A stretch of 64,000 nt of DNA from Corella eumyota. Taxonomy: Eukaryota > Chordata > Ascidiacea > Phlebobranchia > Corellidae. The DNA lies in the NCBI GenBank assembly GCA_963082875.1, contig OY720103.1:8556001-8620000 (forward strand), written 5' to 3'. Shown here one piece after another: positions 33,330-45,599 of the stretch (its first letter is position 1; every line of letters begins with the position of its first letter). The notes under the pieces were generated by a model. It worked only from the letters and a program-made list of their open reading frames with translations. It was not told the DNA's origin and made no database searches. The position numbers were made by a program, and so were the translations under genes.

Positions 33330-33895
33330 GTTTGAATTCTTTTCATGTTTGTACACCTGGCCTACCTTCTCGCTTTGTTCATGATTTATTTGAAGGTGTA
33401 AAATTGCATATGATCTTCCATAATATATTAAATACTTTGTGAGCAATGGTTAGTTTACTTATGCCTTCTTAAATAAAAAAAATTGAGGATTTTGAATACC
33501 AGGGAAATCATGCCGGAAGCAACCCCCCCCCCCCCCCAATAGCTTGTTTTGCTAAAAAACTAATAGACAGGCAATGGAGAACTGGTGCTTATTACAATTG
33601 TTTCCTTTTTTGTTTAACGAAATTTGGGAGCTCTGTTTATTGTTAAGAGAGATAGTGGAATTGGTTTGCTCTCCTTCGATATTAAAAGATCATGTGCCCT
33701 ACATTAACATTTAAATATGCGACTATATTGGCCAAAGAAGACAACACTTTTCTCAAGTTAAAACCCAAACATCACTACTTTTTGCACTACCCTACTTTAA
33801 CTCTAATGTTTGGTCTTTTGATCAGATTTTGAACACTAAGGTTTGAAAGCAAACATTCATATTTTAAGCGACGCGCTAGAAATTCCCACAATTTT
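33330..33895 (+). pseudogene. Relic of an unclassified transposase-like gene family
   Basis: Readable blocks: NSFHVCTPGLPSRFVHDLFEG; LLREIVELVCSPSILKDHV; then LKPKHHYFLHYPTLTLMFG and TLRFESKHSYFKRRARNSHN. I recall these motifs, in this order, from multi-copy uncharacterised genes of cnidarians and other invertebrates that behave like mobile elements; I cannot name the superfamily. There is a stop inside the last block and several frame changes. A 15-base run of C lies at 33523-33537. Confidence 0.5.
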
Positions 33896-34449
33896 AATAT
33901 TGCAGAATATACACTTTCTAATTGTCATCAACTGCACCAATCATAATTATATGCCGGAAAATGTTCTTAACAAAAAACAAGGAATTTTGCAACAATTTTT
34001 CAGTAAATTACTGATGTTGATTGTTAAAGACTCTATCTTATATTTTGTTACAGAAAATTACCTTGTAACAATTTTGCCTTTGACAGGCTTATATAAAGTT
34101 GTCTCGCACAAAACATTGTTTGGACAGTTCCGATCTTGCGGACTACCTTCTGATGTGGTCCTATAAAATCTCCGGAAATGTTTTTATACCACTTAAACAT
34201 ATATTGTTTGAAAGTTTTTTGGTTGTACTGCAATGCATTTTATTATTTACATTTTATTTATAAATAAGTCAAGTTATTAAACTGTCAACCATTACCTGTG
34301 CTTATAATTAAGTGTAATAAATAGTTGTGTGTAATTAACTGTATTCAACATTGTTTATTGAATAGTAACCCTAACTTTTATTTTGATTACAGATCTCAAA
34401 AAATGTAATATATACACATCATTTTATTGTTTTATAAGATAAATTCAAA

Positions 34450-35495
34450 ATGGATAGTGACACAACGGAAGATACTGTGGTTTTACTATCATTTAATCAA
34501 ATAATTGACAAATCTAAGATTAATGTAACTGATGAAACACGGCAACAATTATTAACTCTGTTTACTAAACTTGGAGCAAAAACTTACCTTGATTTAGAGT
34601 TTTTTTCTTCTGACGACTTAGGTGACATTATGCCAGTTATTAAAAAAAGAAAGTTACTGCAATTTATATGTCACAGAATTAAATGCCCTCATGATGAATC
34701 CGACATAAGTTCTATTAAAAGCTCAGATGCTTCTGAATGTAGTGAACCATCAGTGTTAATTGACAGGGAAAGCTTCTTAATACCATGGCATCTTGTTCCG
34801 ACAGCTCTAAATGAAGTTTTAAACAAAAAACAAAGACCCTCGCCAAGTCCGCTGAAAGAATTTGTCAGACTTATTCTTTTGAAGATAGGGATTTTGAAAA
34901 TAAAATTGTTGGAGATGGAAGTATGTCTGTTTTGCTTCAGCTTGAACGACGCGTTGCCAACCATTCTCGAGTTCAGGTAAAGAATGCCCAGGATTGAAAA
35001 GAAGCCGTCGAAGGGATTCTTATGAAAAAAAGAACTTTGTAGATGAAACACCTACTGTTTGCCCGGAAAAGCAAAGATACATTCTTTATGGTCTTTACGA
35101 AGATGGGGCTAAAGACCAAGAGAAGATAATAGTAGAGCTAAAAAAAAGTCGTAACTACTGTCAAAATGGTAATAAATCAGATGCCGTTGGTTGAAATACA
35201 AAAAGATTGGCCCATTCTTTTTACGAAAGCTGGAATTTTTTCGTACTATTTTTTAATTATGGGTAAAACAGTTGAAAATTTCAAGGGTTCAATTATTAAT
35301 ATCATACCAAGATTAATGTCGTTTTTTCAATCAAAACAAGGCAACAAAGAAATTAGACAAATATTTCAACAGATTGATTCCGCAAAAAAAGAAGAAAAGT
35401 TTAGCAGAGCTGAAATTTTTGGTGTTCTTACGCTGATTTCATTACACTTTGGAGAGCGTTACGATCAGTTTATTTTAAATGTCAAAAAAATTTAA
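34450..35495 (+). pseudogene. SAMD3-like gene, broken
   Basis: Starting with an ATG at 34450, residues about 8-75 look like a sterile alpha motif (LTLFTKLGAKTYLDLEFF, then KKRKLLQFICHRI). IPWHLVPTALNEVLNKK and, in another frame, DGSMSVLLQLERRVANHSRV follow. Downstream come CPEKQRYILYGLYEDGAKDQ, QKDWPILFTKAGIFSYYF and FSRAEIFGVLTLISLHFGER. The order is that of the SAMD3-like family, which is multi-copy in many invertebrates. Frames change near 34835, 34985 and 35185. No intron is obvious, so it may be a retrocopy. Function in the family is unknown. Confidence 0.6.
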
Positions 35496-35499
35496 TAAA

Positions 35500-36030
35500 T
35501 TTCATGCCGAAAATGTTTTACTGTTTTTCATATACTTGGGAGTGGTCTAGTATATTTTTTTTATATTTATATTTTTGGTATATATATTTATACCAAAAAC
35601 TATATAGTTAAATAAACTTTAATTTCTATACTAAATTGCTTTTTACGGTAGCCCGTAGGTGCCACTTCTATTTTTTTAATCGCGAGAAATATTTTAATAC
35701 ATCGCAAAATATATTTTGATTGCAAGAAATATTTTAACACAGCGCAAAATATATTTTGATCGCGAGAAATATTTTAAGAGCGCGAATTATATTTTGATCG
35801 CGAGAAATATATTGAGCGCTTGCGAAATATTTTAAGCTCATACAAAATTTTGTATTTGATTCGCATTGCAGTAATGGTTTAGGGGTGAACATAGTGTGGT
35901 AATGTAAAAAAAATGTATTTATTGATAGTAAAATACAAGGTTAATTAAAGCTAAATTTTAAACCGGACATTACTTTGCAGTTACATGTATGCCTAATTTT
36001 AAAAATCTGCCTGTTTGATTTATTAATTTT
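35500..36030. repeat. Intergenic stretch with 40-45-bp repeats
   Basis: At 35660-35850 units containing ATCGCGAGAAATATTTTAA and CGCAAAATATATTTTGAT repeat about four times. No gene. It lies just upstream of the zinc-ribbon exon of the HECT-like gene and could be terminal or subterminal sequence of the element that carried it. Confidence 0.7.
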
Positions 36031-37214
36031 TTAATGTATTGCTTAAAGTGTGGAAAATTGCAATCCAATGGTCATGGAGAAATGTATTGTGCTTTTTGTG
36101 GGAAAGGTAAGTTTAGGTCGTTGTTAAGTAAGTGAATCTATATATAAATAAGATAGGGTGCAGGCCAGGATTAATTACAGTCTAGAATAACTCCAATTCT
36201 AAGTTTATAAAAGTGCAGTGTTGTATTGTTTTGCAGAAAGACCTTAGAATGAAAGTCTTCCATCCAGTGGCGGCTCGTCTATGTAGCTAATGGGGCTAAA
36301 ACCCCCACTTTTTAACATGTTTTTTTTTAATTATAATTTATTTTATTTTGAATAATATTTGTTTTTTCGGCAATGTTTTTTGCTAAAATTATTAAAAATT
36401 AGCGCCTATTTTGGCCACGAAATACGCCAAAATTTTCGAAAAACGTAGCGTAAACATGTGAGGGCTAAACCAAAATTAGCCCCACGGGCTGTCAAATAAA
36501 AAATATTTTAACGCTGTTTTTGCCTTCAGGATTCCGAAATTTTAAAAAAAGTTGAGAACTTGAATCAAAAAGTGGGGCTAAGCCAACCATAAAGTTGCCA
36601 AATAATTTGACAATTTTAGCTTTGTGATTTTTTTAAATTTGACGTTCAATTTACTTAGTAATTAAAATATAAAATAATTAAAACATAATTTGGGTATTTT
36701 ATGATTTTCTCTGGAGGTAATAAGTCCCTAAATAATATTTTTAAGTTAACAAATAAAAATAATCAATTGGATTTTTGTATGAAAGGTCGTCGCACAAGTT
36801 TTAGAAAGGGCGTGCACATGTCTTGCGGAAACAGTCATTTTAGGCTAATTCCGCATACGTTTTTTTAGTAAAAAAATGTATAAATTTGTTAATTTTAATT
36901 GAATTTTGGTAGTGTTTTTAGCCAAATGTTATTTATTTATTGATTGGCAGTCGAAGTAAAGTGCAGAGTTTATTCTGCCTGCCCACGCCATATCCAGCCA
37001 GTCAGCCCAAACGGCGAACGCCATGATTAGCAGATTAGAGTTTTGCCATATATAAAAAAATATCTAATTGTGGAAAACTTGAAAAAACCAAACTGTGTAC
37101 TAAAATAGTTTGTTGGCTATTAATAGCAAGTATTTTGCTTAGTTGTAATTTGGTATAAGACTGATAAGAACAAGTTTGTGATTTCTTCGACTATTTTTGT
37201 GGATACCATAAACC

Positions 37215-38874
37215 ATGAACCAGGTTGATTGTATTCTGAAAAGTTTTCCTTTGAGTTTTGAGGCAAAGTTAGACTTGAAGCGCCTTGGACCTCATCAGCC
37301 AAAATCTATTGAAATAAAAAGTACAGGCCCTAAGCAAAAGGAAATGGCTTACTGTAAGCGAGGAAAAAAAAAGTTTATTTTGCTTTTACTGCCTTTTGTT
37401 TGGAAAAGGTGAAGAAAAAGAAGTTACTTGGTCAAAGGAAGGTTTTAAAGATATAAAACATATTTCAGAAAAAATAAAGCGACATGAGAGTTCAAAAATG
37501 CACATTACCAATGCACTTTCATATAGCCTACTAGGAACAGTAGATATTCAGTCACAGATCAGTGTAGGACACAGCTTATCTGTTGAGAGGCACAATGAAA
37601 TTGTTAAAAAGAATAGACACATTCTCGACCTCATTGTTGACTGTTTAAAATTTTGTGGAGTACATGAAATAGGTATGTATGCGAGGACATGATGAATCAG
37701 AAGGTTCCTTTAACCGAGGCATATTTTTGGATTTATTGCAGCAAATAGCAAAATCGGATAACGTTTTAAAAGAGCATTTGGAAAGTGCCACAGTAAATAA
37801 ATACACATCCAAGACAATCCAAAATGAACTTTTAGATTGCATGTTTACTGTATATAGAAATACATTAGAGAATGACATAGGTAATGCTGATTTTGTTGCT
37901 GTTCAAGCAGATGAGACAACTGATATTGCCAATCGATCACAATTTGCAGTACTTCTTAGATTTGTAGTGGATGGCTATCCTGTTGAACGGTTTCTGTCAT
38001 ATTATGAAGCTAATGATCGTACTGCTGATGGTATGACCTCCCTTTTAAAACATGCACTTCAACCTTTTCATCTAAAAGAAAAGCTTATTGCCCAGACATA
38101 TGATGGTGCATCTGTTATGAGTGGGAAAAAAATGGCGTTCAAAAAAAATGCAGGAATGTTTTCCCCATGCCAAATTTGTGCACTGATATGCTCACCAACT
38201 AAACCTGATACTAAAGCATGCATGTCAAAGTATTAAAAGCATTAAGTTGTTTTTTGCCAACTTGTCTGGATTCTCTACCTTTTTTTCTATGTCTCCGAAA
38301 CGTTCAGATGTGTTACGATCAGTTTGTGAAAAACGACTTCCAAGACCATGTGAAACAAGATGGAATTTTCAATCTCGAGCTGTCCAAAGTGTTTTAAATA
38401 ATAAGGAGAATCTTTTAGCAACTTTTGAAAGGATTCTTAATGAAACACACTGGGACATAACTTCAACACAAGGATGTATTGGATTGACACAACTTTTAAA
38501 AGATCCCACATTTCTTTACTTTTTGAAGTTTTTCAATGATGTCTTTCACCATACAGATATATTGTATAATATTCTGCAGTCAAGAGAATCGACTGGGGTG
38601 ACTGTTGCCTTTGCTATTGATTCATTTCAGAAGGTTATTAATGATATTCGTGGAAAACTTGTGGAACCTAGTATGGAATTTTGTCCAGAGTTGTCAAAAC
38701 GCCAAAGGGTTGCTACTTCTTCAAGATTGCTGTGCGCAAATGCAAAAGAAGCCTGCTTTAGCAGTCTTATCCATTCACAAAGATGTCATTTCAGCCACAC
38801 CTGATTTTAATAAAAATGTCATAGAATTGTTTTCCAAGTTGAAAATTAGAAGAACTTTTTTAAATTATAAATAA
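37215..38874 (+). pseudogene. hAT transposase (TTF/ZMYM-like, DUF4371 type), deleted
   Basis: Blocks in order: a TTF-finger-like CLFGKGEEKEVTWSKEGF; HISEKIKRHESSKMHI; RHNEIVKKNRHILDLI; LRGHDESEGSFNRGIFLDLL; ADFVAVQADETTDIANRSQF (catalytic Asp, about 37890-37950); AQTYDGASVMSG; RLPRPCETRWNFQSRAV; and the very end VISATPDFNKNVIELFSKLK. The block order is the 52-kDa-repressor/ZMYM-like hAT family. Frames change near 37400, 37680 and 38235. Sequence between about 38745 and 38760 joins to the C-terminal tail, so the hAT dimerisation region with its catalytic Glu is missing by internal deletion. The copy cannot move on its own. Confidence 0.85.
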
Positions 38875-38922
38875 AGTGTTTTTGATGATGAGTGTTGTAA
38901 TGTTGATGTTTTCTTAGATAAG

Positions 38923-39182
38923 GATTATGCCGACCCTCCACTGTTGATGTGTTGAGTTTTCCTGGAAAATAATCGATTATGCCGACCCTCCACTGTTGAT
39001 GTGTTGAGTTTTCCTGGAAAATAATCGATTATGCCTGCCCTCGACTGTTGATGTGTTGAGTTTTCCTGGAAAATAATCGATTATGCCTGCCCTCCACTGT
39101 TGATGTGTTGAGTTTTCCTGGAAAATAATCGATTGTGCCTGCCCTCCACTGTTGATGTGTTGAGTTATACTGGAAAAGCAAT
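38923..39182. repeat. 52-bp tandem repeat, five copies
   Basis: Unit starts (GATTATGCC or variant) recur at 38923, 38975, 39027, 39079 and 39131, an exact 52-bp period. Units contain CTCCACTGTTGATGTGTTGA and CCTGGAAAATAATCGATT. It lies directly after the transposase end inside the hAT. Confidence 0.95.
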
Positions 39183-39294
39183 TATAAAAATTTAAAAGCA
39201 ATTATAAAAATTTAAAATAAATTAACTGGAATTTGTTTTTAGGTTGAAAAGAATTAAAAGGTTTTAAAAAAAATAAAAAGATTATATAAATGAA

Positions 39295-40430
39295 TTTTAC
39301 TTTCAACCAATATGGGGGAGGGGAATGGAGGTAAGAAACAAATTTTAATATTTTATATAGCTTGTTAAAATACCTTATTAAGAAAAGGAATAGTCAATTT
39401 ATTTACTTTACACAATTTATTTACTTTTTTAAAATCAAATTACAAAAATTATAGTGGTCAAGTTGGTGGAAGAAGGGGTCGGGGTGGAGGAAGAGGAAAA
39501 TGGGTTTGGAGAGGAGGGGGAATGGGAGGATAAGGGCTGGGGGAAAAGAGGAAGAAGGTCGGGTGGGTGGAAGGAAAGAGGAGAGAAGATGAAAAAATTA
39601 GGGTAACTGCAAATATTATACTTAAATATTTCATTAATTTAACAATTAAATAAAAAAATTTTAGAGAAGAAAACATGAAAAGGAAAGAAGAAGAAGAAAG
39701 TGAGGAGGAGAGGTAACTTAGGTCTAAATTAACAAGTTTACAATTAGAAAGTTTAGTTTTTTTATTGGGTTGAAAGTTTAGCGTTATTTTTTTAGAATTT
39801 ATAGTTTAGTATTATATCATTAAATGAGAATTTAGGTTTTATATTATAAAATCTAGAAGTTTAGCTTTAACGAAGCTAAAAGATTTTTCACCAGCTTATT
39901 AAAAATAATTTGATAAAAATATTTATTAAAAAAGAAAAGTGGAGTTAAAGAGGAGGAGAGTAGAGAGGGAGGAAAGAAGGGAGCAGGAGAGGTAAATAGT
40001 TCAATATCCCTTCATAGTTTGTTTTGTTTACTTATTATATATAACTAATTATTTGTAATGTTGCTTTTAAGAAATGCTGAAGAGTTAAAGAAAAAGGTGA
40101 TCAAAGTTTTAATTTTTTTCATTAGTTCGTTTTATATATATTGATTTTTTGTTGATATGTAATTTTAATTTTTTTAAATTATATCATTATTTTTCGCACA
40201 AATTATCTAATTACATTAATGTCTCAAATAAATATGTTGCTGATTTTATGTTTTAATTAACTTAAAAGTATTTTTACTGCTTTTTATGTCTAAAAAATGG
40301 TTATTAGTAAATGGTCAACTAAACTTTAATCCAGTTTGCTAACCATAAATGAAAGAAATGTATTATGTACTCTACTGCTTTTTATTGAATTTGAAATTTT
40401 TTTTAGAAGGAAGACGCCGAAAAAAAAAAT
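39295..40430 (+). other. Purine-rich, splice-bordered segments inside the hAT
   Basis: A series of G/A-rich segments, several followed by a GGTAA-type donor and preceded by an AG acceptor: about 39311-39332 (QYGGGEWR), 39452-39600 (GGRRGRGGGRGK, an RGG-like stretch), 39665-39713 (REENMKRKEEEESEEER), 39941-39992, 40071-40095 and 40409-40440 (KEDAEKK). Such spacing looks like a row of small exons coding for charged or RGG sequence. Simple purine-rich expansion is the plain alternative. A frame on the opposite strand is only proline-rich low complexity. Confidence 0.35.
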
Positions 40431-41486
40431 AACAAAAAAAAAACATTTTTATTTTATGCAAGATATAGGCTACATTAGTAGTTAATTGAATAAAATACAA
40501 TTGTGTTTATTTAAAAAATGTTATTAAAAATGTTGTATGCCCTACACCCCAGTTACTAATAGCTTTAAAGGCACACCTTAAAATTGTTCCCATTATCAGA
40601 TAAAATAAAAATTTTATCTTCTTAGTAATATAAAAAAATAAAAAATTTGGAATTTGGACCCCCCTAGTCGTGCTGTGACCTTCTAAAATTAGCCCCCCCT
40701 GTCATTTTGCCCACGAGCCGCCACTGCTTCCATCTGGTTCTAGATCTTTAAATAGAGATAATATGACTGAAAAGCCTGAAACAAGCCCATATATGGTCAG
40801 TATAAAAATTAAAAGAATACTTGACTTGTTAGTGTTACATAAAATATTAAGAAAAATCTGAGTGTTTTTAAAAAAAAAACAACCCAAATAAAATTTTACA
40901 CGTTTTTTTAAAGATTTACATATTGGCAAACGAAAAAGTGCACCTGATGTTTTGTCATTTAGTCAGTATAAGTCGAAAAAGGGATCACAATGGAAACAAA
41001 GAGTAACAAGAAAAACAGAAAACCAAAATGTTTGTATTAATATTGGGATGCTGGAAAATGGAGGAAAGGATTTTCATCTGAAGCCCGTCAGGGGCCAAAC
41101 AGTTGTTATAGATGTGGAAAAAACAGAACCTGTTCAATCCATATTATGTAAAGCAAAATAAAGATATCTTCAATTCTTTCCAAAAGGTTACAAAGATGGG
41201 GCTACATACCTACTTGCATTTAAAGATGGCCGTATTGTTGATTTTTTGCCAGGAACTTCCGAACCTTTTACTTTAGAAAAGTACAAAAAAAAACATTGGA
41301 AAAGATTACAAAAAAATGGTTTTGTATCTAGTTGAAAAAGAAACTGAAGAGGACCTTACAACATGTCATGATAATTGCTTGTTTCCAGACCTTTCCAGTT
41401 CTTCTGTGTTGCAAAGTACACTAGAAGATTACCTTAACACTAACGAAATGCAAAATCTGCTTGTTGACCAAAATGATTCTTTAAAG

Positions 41487-44400
41487 CAGGGGTCGGCAAC
41501 CATTTTCGCACTGCGGACCGGGTTAAAATTAACAATTTTTCGCGGACCGGCTTTTAAAATACCACAAATATTCAGCAATGAAAATTTATTACAGTTTAAA
41601 ATAGTTTGATTTAATGAGAACCTTGAGCTTGTTTTGCCGCAACGAGACGCTCCCACCGAGGAATTATGGAACTCAATGACACCCGCAATGTGTCCCTCAC
41701 GTCTAGTCTGTTTCGTGGTTTTGTCTTTGTTGCTGCCATCACAGAAAATCCAGACTCGCATAAGTAGGATGTCGGAAATTGCAGCAAAGTTTTTAATGCT
41801 TTTATGGCAAGGTCAGGGTATTCTGGCAAAAGCTTCATCCAAAACACTGGTAGAGTAGAGTCTTTGCATCAAAAATACATTTTAGGCTACCATCATTTGC
41901 AATGTCTAGCATCTGGTCTTCTTGTCGTACAGGCAAGGTGGATTCACCTGGTTTGAAGATAAATGGATTACGGATCCATTTCTTTGCGACCCGAGGGTCT
42001 TTAAGGCTAGGAAAATAGCGATTGAACTCTTGTAAAAGAACACGCAAGTGGTTGCTAACAAGATCGAAGAACGCTTGCTCAGGCTCGCTGTCTTTCAAAG
42101 TCTCTGCTATTGTTTGAAACATGTCAAATACTCCTTTGTTCACGCGCCGTTCCCACAATTTAAGTTTGTCTTTAAATGCAGCCACTTTATCTGCCAACTT
42201 GAATACAGTTGTCATTTTGCCCTGGAGTGAAAGATTTATATCGTTGAGCAGATTAAATATGTCACACAAGTAGGCAAGTTTGAGAACCCATTTTTCATCA
42301 CTAAATTTGTTGGCAAGATCTGAATTTTTCTCCAATAGAAAGCTTTGCAGTGGTTCACGCAATTCAAACACTCTGCCACCTTACCTCTGTGTGCAAGAGA
42401 AGGCATTTGTGCTCTGCATCCATGTCCTCACATATTTGCTCAAACAGCCGGGTGTTAAGTGCATGAGCTTTAATGAGGTTAATCATTTTAACTACGTCAT
42501 TGAATAAACTGTGAAACTCAGGGGATATTTTTCTTCTTGCCAGCATTTCCCTGTGAATGACACAATGAGTGGCCTCGCACTCTGGTGCGACCTCCTTAAT
42601 CCGAACAGTCAAACCAGACAGACGTCCAATCATGGCTGCAGCTCCATCCGTGCACACGCCGACACAAAAGAACTAGTTCAGTTTTCCCGTGAAATAAACA
42701 TTCAGAGACTTGAATAATTCGGAGGCTGTTGTGTTTTTTTGCAGCAACAAAGCACATAATGTCCTCATAAATATCCTCTTCATGAAGATATCGAACAAAA
42801 ACTAGCAGCACAGCTTTGTTTTCAATATCTGTAGACTCATCACACTGAATTGCAAACCATGGTGACTTTACAACCCTCTTTAATAATTGAGTTTCAATGT
42901 CTTCCGCCATATCCTCAATTCGTCTTGCAACAGTGCGAGACGAAAGAGGAACGCGCGCTATCTTTTTAACTGCCGATTCTCCTAAAATTTCACGGCAAAT
43001 ATCAGAACACGCAGGTAAAATTAATTCCTCTCCAATAGTAAATGGTTTATTCGTTTTAGCGATGCGGTGAGATACCAAATATGATGCTCTTAGTGCATTT
43101 GGATATGTTAATACAGCAGTCCTCAATAATTGATTTTCACCTTCGTGATCACGTTTCATTCTTTCAAAAAACTCCAAAGGTTTATTTTCTAATTTGGGGT
43201 GCTTAGTTTTCATATGCCGAAGTAGTTTTGAAGGCTTCATTGCCTCGTTTGATAAATTGCTGTTGCAAATTAGGCAAAGCGGAGAAGGTTTTTTAGAATC
43301 GATAGTTGAAATAAATCCGTACTTTAAGTACGATTCATTATATTGGCGATTGAAAGAAGCTTTCATTTTTTTGGCGGTTGTAGGCCCCTCGTCCTCGACG
43401 TCAGTTTCTTCATGTGGTGTTGACCTATTTCCAAAATAACTCAGCATAGATGTTTGTTTTATACTCATTTTTCTTAGACTCAAAATTTAAATATTAAAGC
43501 TTTTTAAATCTGTAAAATTTCATCAGTCAAGTTTCATTAACAAATTTCTACTCGATTTTCCTAAATTAACTGCCACCGTAGCTTTGCGCTAATTTCTGGC
43601 TTTTCCAAAACCTAATTCCTAACGTTATTTTCTCAGGCCTAACTTTTGAAGAACATTCACAAATTTTAAGAACTCCTTGTTCAGTTAATGGTCTCATTTT
43701 TTACAATGTTCTTGATCAGAAGATAATGGGTTCATAAATTTTGGCAACTTGATTTATTCCTCGTTGTAATAACTGACTGCTATGGCATGTTGCTAGGTAT
43801 AAATACTGTACTTGGTATGTACCCTTTTGCCCAGCTTAACACTTAAACTAAGCTTATATTGGTAAGAAAGAGGTTTATGGTTAGGCTATTACTTTTGCAA
43901 AAACACTCACTTCGATAATAGTTAAGAAAATTGTGAACTTCAATAAAACTAAACCGTTACTTACATACGAATGTATCAGAAGTTACCAAGAACTCTATAA
44001 AGACTACTGTCAGACTGTACTATCAGGCATACTATTATGACGCAATAAGAAAACAAATAAAAACTAAAGCAAATTGCAGCACATTCGCCACATTTTTTAA
44101 TTTGTTTTCTTATAATTTGTTACGCCACCGTTTACGATGCAAGTATACGAGTTATCTTTAAACTGTTGTAACAATAGATACAATTTATTAAATAAACATG
44201 TCTATCGGCTTATTAAAATCAAGTTTCGAGTAAACTTCTATTTTATAACGACTAATTCGTTTTTGTAGCGCATTTTTGTTCGAAAACAACGTTTTTTAAA
44301 TCGTAAGATGTCAATGAACCACATAAAATTCGTATATTTAAGACTTTTTTGGTACTTACGAACGTTATCTAACGAAAGCACATTAATACAAGAAAAGTTA

Positions 44401-44540
44401 AGAGATCCGTTTATGATTTTTAAAGTTAACTTGAAAAGTTAAATTTTAACGAAAGCATTTAACCTGGAAAATTATACGGCCCGGTAACGAACTCCTCACG
44501 GACCGGCACCGGGCCGCGGCCCGGTGGTTGCCGACCACTG
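41487..44540 (-). mobile_element. hAT transposon, Buster type
   Basis: A 3,054-bp element bounded by the 8-bp duplication CTTTAAAG (41479-41486 and 44541-44548), which fits the Buster nnnTAnnn pattern. Left end CAGGGGTCGGCAACC, right end the complement of CAGTGGTCGGCAACC. The GCGGACCGG-type sequence inside both ends is also shared. It lies within the large exon of the HECT-like gene. The transposase is on the minus strand. Confidence 0.95.
41611..43483 (-). pseudogene. hAT (ZBED5/FAM200-like) transposase, lightly broken
   Basis: From the Met at 43483: a BED-type finger (CLICNSNLSNEAMKPSKLLR, then HMKTKHPKLE), VSHRIAKTNKPFTIGEELI, VPLSSRTVARRIEDMAEDI, WFAIQCDESTDIENKAVLLV (catalytic Asp), CTDGAAAMIGRLSG (second Asp, about 42610-42657), ATHCVIHREMLAR, HTEVRWQSV, LAYLCDIFNLLNDINLSLQG, and the C-terminal FPTSYLCESGFSVMAATKTK with the catalytic Glu, ending near 41611. 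Frames change near 42690, 42365 and 41850. Only about three breaks, so it is younger than the other Buster copies in the window. Confidence 0.9.
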
Positions 44541-45599
44541 CTTTAAAGCAAAAAAATGAAGAAACTGATATTAAAAACACATTTTTAATGATGTGAATAA
44601 TGCTATCTCCACTCTTCGTAAAAACATGGTCGATACAGACCAGTTTTTTATAGTTGTAAGAAGAGGAACACATATTCAACGCCATCTTGCTATTTGGAAA
44701 AGAGAGTCAATGAAGCAAACACCTGCTCTTCGAAAAGTTGTTGTAAAATTTCAAGGAGAAACTGGTATTGATTGTGGTGCTATTGCAAATAAGGATTTTT
44801 CTCTTGTAGTACAAGGTATTTGTAATAGTTTTTTTTCAGGAGGAGCTCCATTTGATTCTATGCAGTATGTGCAAAATGGCTTTTTCAGAACATGTGGTGA
44901 AATAATAGCTGCAAGTTTGATACAAGGTGGGCCAGCGCCGCATTGCTTTCATCCGAATGTGTATCGGATATTTACCAACGTGGACTCTATATACCTAAGC
45001 AAACTAAGTCTTGACTGTGTTATCCTAAGGAGTTGGCTTCTGGATTGGATTTATTTGGTTTATTTAGTATTATGAAGAATAATGCAGCACTATTTTCACA
45101 TTTGTTTACTCTTTTTGGTGGGGATGTAGTAGATGCTAATTATGTTCTAAGTTTATTAATTCCCGCATATTCCATTGAAAAGTCTACAAAAAGGTGCACA
45201 GAAGAAAAAATTATGGATAACTTTCAGGATTTTTTAATGCATATAGAAGACAACTCTATACATGCCACTACAGATGAACCTCTAGCATATGACAACTCGG
45301 ACAATGCAAATCCTATTCCTGATGGTGAAAACAATGACTTGCTTACAACAACAGCTGGTGTGTTGGGATGGTTAACTGGTCAGAAACACAAGCCAAATTT
45401 TGGGGATGAACTTACCATTTCTGTAAACTTTAATCCTGATTGTTTAAAAAATAATCCTGGTCATAGTATATGTTTTCCTTTGGTGGGGGCATGTGGTCGT
45501 ACTGTTACTCTTCCCACCAAGCACATGGAAGATGCCAATCAATTTAATTTAGTATTCATCACTGCAATGTCAAATGCCCAAGCTTTTGGAATGCATTGA

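Larger units (their letters stand above)
36265..40726 (+). mobile_element. hAT transposon with TTF/zinc-finger transposase
   Basis: A 4,462-bp element bounded by the 8-bp duplication CTTCCATC (36257-36264 and 40727-40734). It starts CAGTGGCGGCTCGTC and ends with CACGAGCCGCCACTG, an almost perfect inverted pair; similarity (GGGGCTAAAACCCCC and its counterpart) continues inward. It holds a transposase relic, a 52-bp tandem repeat and a purine-rich 3' third. A decayed copy of its left end lies at 56530-56880 on the other strand. Confidence 0.93.
36034..45599 (+). pseudogene. HECT-domain E3 ligase-like gene split by two hAT insertions
   Basis: Exon 1 (36034-36106) starts MYCLKCGKLQ and ends CAFCGKG with a GTAAG donor: a four-Cys zinc ribbon. 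A putative exon 2 begins at 36237 and holds the first hAT (36265-40726). The large exon from about 40914 reads HIGKRKSAPDVLSFSQYK, GYKDGATYLLAFKDGRIVDF, then the second hAT (41487-44540). The HECT part follows: VDTDQFFIVVRRGTHIQRHL, GGAPFDSMQYVQNGFFRTCG, ASLIQGGPAPHCFHP, and the C-lobe PLVGACGRTVTLPTKH with the expected catalytic Cys, ending SNAQAFGMH. HECT ligases pass ubiquitin through that Cys. Frames change near 41165, 41290, 44590 and 45025, so it is dead. It faces the integrase-like gene at 45963-46708. Confidence 0.75.

Noticed and set aside
38923-39182. Regular direct repeats resembling a CRISPR array
   Set aside because: Units follow each other directly without unique spacers, and the setting is an animal transposon; it is a tandem repeat.
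39458-39676. Minus-strand proline-rich frame
   Set aside because: It is only the complement of the purine-rich tract; composition explains the open frame.
44446-44685. Minus-strand frame across the right border of the hAT
   Set aside because: It crosses the insertion border and the opposite-strand HECT frame, so it cannot be an old gene.
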